From positions 1-5,863 of the forward strand of contig JAAYND010000131.1 in the NCBI GenBank assembly GCA_012521035.1: a DNA stretch of 5,863 nucleotides, given 5' to 3'. The DNA comes from Methanomicrobiales archaeon. GTDB lineage: Archaea; Halobacteriota; Methanomicrobia; Methanomicrobiales; Methanoculleaceae. Below the pieces are notes generated by a model, which saw only the letters and a list, made by a program, of their open reading frames with translations, did no database searches and was not told where the DNA came from. Position 1 is the stretch's first letter. Every line of letters starts with the position of its first letter. Shown here in pieces: positions 5,091 to 5,863 of the stretch. The translations under genes and the position numbers were made by a program.

Positions 5091-5863
5091 ATGATGAGCA
5101 TCGATTACGTCGTTCTGACCTGGAACAGCGCTTCAACGCTTGAGCTTACGCTCTCCTCGATCCGGAAATACGGATATCCAGACAGGATCATTATCGTCGA
5201 TAAGCACTCAACAGATCGAACCACAGCGATCGCCGGGGAGTATGGTTGTACTATCGTATCATCGGATGTCTGCCTTGGTGCTGCACGAAGACTTGGGGCA
5301 CACGTGGCCCGGACAGATCTGATCGCCTTCGTAGATTCCGATGTAGAGCTCCTTCCCGGGTGGGAAGAGGTCCTGCATGCCTGGGCCGATGGGCGCTACC
5401 CGGATGCGGGGGTGATCGGCGCTCTTTATGATGATAACTATCTCCAGCCGGCAACCAGACCGAGATCACTCCTCGGGGGCAACGGGGCGTTTGGCTGTTG
5501 CGTGACCCGCCGGGACCACGTACTGGCATGCACCGGCCTCGACTCCCTCTCCAGTGGAGAGGATGCCCTCTACGCCGAATTCCTGGCAAGGAAAAATCTA
5601 CGATGGTATATTTTGCCCATCTTTGTCACCCACCATCATGAGCTGCGCGGTATCCCGGATGCTCTGAGGTGGCGCTGGCTGGGCGCCGGTCTCAGGCGGC
5701 GACGAGGGTTTCGGGCCTCGATATGTAAATCCATCCTTGGTGGCGCAGTCATCGGCCTTAAGGTGAATGGCCTTGATATCTCCTACCGCGAGAACCTTAT
5801 CCTGCGGGTGAACTACTTCATCGGCTACGTACTCTCCGGCAGGTACTTTGAGATCGACAGGAG
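5091..5863 (+). CDS. Family 2 glycosyltransferase (GT-A fold), C-terminus off window
   Basis: The visible 257 residues form a GT2-type inverting glycosyltransferase that would add a sugar from a nucleotide donor to a growing lipid-linked glycan at the cytoplasmic face of the membrane. Seen in order: the opening beta strand IDYVVLTWNS at residues 4-13; the nucleotide-binding IIIVDKHSTDRTTAIA at 33-48 (D37, D42); the metal-binding DxD as VDSDVELLPGW at 81-91 (D82, D84); an acceptor-side GNGAFGCCVTR at 130-140; and SGEDALYAEFLARK at 155-168, carrying the ED pair (157-158) that commonly supplies the catalytic base. HHH at 181-183 and an arginine-rich stretch at 193-208 follow. The reading frame is open to the right edge, so its length is unknown. 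ATG 5091 is the first start after an in-frame TGA at 5064-5066; ATG 5094 is an alternative. No good Shine-Dalgarno is seen. Donor and acceptor cannot be read from the sequence. Confidence 0.93.
   Translation, partial: MMSIDYVVLTWNSASTLELTLSSIRKYGYPDRIIIVDKHSTDRTTAIAGEYGCTIVSSDVCLGAARRLGAHVARTDLIAFVDSDVELLPGWEEVLHAWADGRYPDAGVIGALYDDNYLQPATRPRSLLGGNGAFGCCVTRRDHVLACTGLDSLSSGEDALYAEFLARKNLRWYILPIFVTHHHELRGIPDALRWRWLGAGLRRRRGFRASICKSILGGAVIGLKVNGLDISYRENLILRVNYFIGYVLSGRYFEIDR

Noticed and set aside
5251..5589. Minus-strand frame of 112 codons, and plus frames at 5140-5322 and 5246-5431
   Set aside because: Shadows of the glycosyltransferase, whose DxD and ED motifs are in the frame starting at 5091.

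Overview
The window looks like methanogenic archaeal DNA, most plausibly from the Methanomicrobiales (Methanoculleus-like). That placement is inference. It rests on a GC-rich chromosome (roughly 55-60% by eye), ribosome-binding sites of the GGTGATC type that match the archaeal 16S 3' tail, GTG and TTG starts, and protein sequences that read like methanogen surface-glycan enzymes. It is a cell-surface polysaccharide / glycoprotein-glycan locus built from two divergent arms. No tRNA, rRNA, CRISPR array or intact mobile element was seen.

Left arm (minus strand, read right to left): a Gfo/Idh/MocA sugar-nucleotide oxidoreductase (2061-2972, TTG start), then a UDP-N-acetyl-D-mannosamine dehydrogenase (634-2064), then a UDP-GlcNAc 2-epimerase (start 628, running off the left edge). 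The three are very tightly packed. The first pair overlaps as ATGA. In the second pair the TGA stop lies inside the Shine-Dalgarno sequence of the next gene. Together they would make UDP-ManNAc and UDP-ManNAcA. The oxidoreductase may add a 3-keto step towards a 3-amino or 2,3-diacetamido sugar.

Centre (2973-3282): a 310-bp non-coding or weakly coding divergent spacer. It holds a perfect 14-bp palindrome, two strong hairpins, several SD-like and anti-SD-like segments, and a short open frame of protein-like composition. This is the least explained part of the window.

Right arm (plus strand): a 12-14-helix MOP-superfamily polysaccharide/lipid-linked oligosaccharide flippase (3283-4767), a 323-bp spacer with a possible 58-codon small ORF (4778-4954) and a large GC-rich hairpin (4993-5026), then a family 2 glycosyltransferase (from 5091) that runs off the right edge. 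The left arm probably supplies activated acetamido-sugars, the glycosyltransferase assembles them on a lipid carrier, and the flippase moves the product across the membrane. I did not find a clearly new system; the best leads are the structured central leader and the small ORF and hairpin before the glycosyltransferase.
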